The notes below the pieces were generated by a model. The model saw only the letters and a program-made list of their open reading frames with translations. It searched no databases and was not told where the DNA came from. A stretch of DNA of 64,000 nucleotides. Source: Sphaerosporella brunnea. Taxonomy: Eukaryota > Ascomycota > Pezizomycetes > Pezizales > Pyronemataceae. Below are positions 63,546 to 64,000 of the stretch, piece by piece. The stretch covers positions 1 through 64,000 of the forward strand of contig VXIS01000038.1 of the NCBI GenBank assembly GCA_008704415.1, read 5' to 3'. The position numbers were made by a program, and so were the translations under genes. Each line of letters begins with the position of its first letter. Within the stretch, counting starts at the first letter, position 1.

Positions 63546-64000
63546 GCAAGAGTATACGCGAATACTAACAACACCCCAACCATCGTAAATGCCCGTGGCG
63601 AAGATAAACACTCTGCTGTAATCCTGTTAAACTCATCGACTGCGCAAAGCACGAGAGCGAGTACAATACGTGCATTGTGGCCTACCCTACAACACGTACT
63701 CCAACGGACGGGAGCGCGCTGCACAGCCTGATTTTGCTGTTTTTGTTTTCAACCGTCGTTCACCCCACTGCGTTTACACTTCTTGGGGGTCCTGCCGGGG
63801 GAATACAACTCACTGGGGGCTCGCGCTCGTCTAACGGCGGCTCTGACATAAAATTACTTGCGTCAGAGTCAGTATCGCAGTTGTCTTCACTGTCCACCAA
63901 AATGCATCGTTGAATGCAGCGAACATGTTCTCTATCAATAGGGGAAATTTTTCGCTGTAGCTGTTGATTAACGTTCGGTTTTTGACGCAGGAGGGCATGT
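63542..64000 (-). pseudogene. MULE transposase C-terminus, second copy (runs off the window)
   Basis: From the right edge: MPSCVKNRTLINSYSEKFPL matches MPSYVKNRTLIKSYSENFPP of the 38-39 kb copy; then the acidic linker (CDTDSDAS) and the zinc-knuckle region QRAPVRWSTCCRVGHNARI, in which the first knuckle Cys is Trp and a later Cys is lost. Frame shifts are present. The catalytic part would lie beyond 64000. Confidence 0.75.

Overview
The window is eukaryotic nuclear DNA, most likely fungal. It has short GT..AG introns (55-60 nt) in otherwise open frames, a clear UFD1 orthologue, interstitial TTAGGG-type repeats, and a repeat load typical of fungi: a gag/RT/RNase H/tyrosine-recombinase retroelement, LINEs with a C-terminal RNase H, a MULE with a SWIM finger, several hAT families and TA-flanked MITEs. 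There are no operons, Shine-Dalgarno sites or bacterial gene density. The lineage cannot be fixed from the sequence; an early-diverging fungus (chytrid or blastocladian type) is only a guess. No tRNA, rRNA or CRISPR array was found.

Layout. 0-23 kb is a repeat graveyard: a dispersed repeat (called R here) marked by a ~24-bp palindrome, solo LTRs, hAT remnants, a minisatellite-bearing hAT-like element (7405-8524, perfect 8-bp target duplication), a ~120-bp tandem array (11.3-12.6 kb), a LINE 3' end (18.2-19.1 kb), a broken kinase-like gene (20.0-21.5 kb, minus) and a hAT deletion derivative (22136-23021). 23.4-27.5 kb is a tyrosine-recombinase fragment split by two head-to-tail LINE units that share one 13-bp target duplication. 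31.3-35.6 kb is the most gene-like part: UFD1 (minus, two exons), a small two-exon gene lying between 97-bp inverted repeats, and gene A (plus), with a Gln-rich coil and a duplicated C-terminal module. 36.6-40.1 kb holds paired MITEs and a decayed MULE. 41-50.6 kb holds two copies of the tyrosine-recombinase retroelement, one fused to a LINE inside the RNase H region, the other carrying a hAT fragment, a MITE, stops and lost catalytic residues. 51.8-53.8 kb is gene B (plus), which shares the duplicated C-terminal module with gene A. 54-58.4 kb holds MULE and LINE scraps and two tandem, diverged R copies. 58.5-63.3 kb holds a Cys-rich gene split by two hAT-type insertions, gene C (a near-identical inverted relative of the gene A N-terminus with a 114-bp in-frame triplication) and a low-complexity gene. 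A second MULE copy runs off the right edge.

How the parts relate. Only UFD1 has an assignable cellular role (the Cdc48/p97-Ufd1-Npl4 segregase). Genes A, B and C form a local family: unrelated or variable N-terminal parts, low-complexity or coiled linkers, and in A and B a tandem ~80-residue C-terminal module whose predicted strand/helix order looks ubiquitin-like (inference). Together with the kinase-like pseudogene (header, coiled coil, kinase) they recall modular effector-type families found in repeat-rich fungal regions. They are the best candidates for something undescribed. Most of the remaining DNA is nested mobile elements whose insertion order can be partly read from target duplications.
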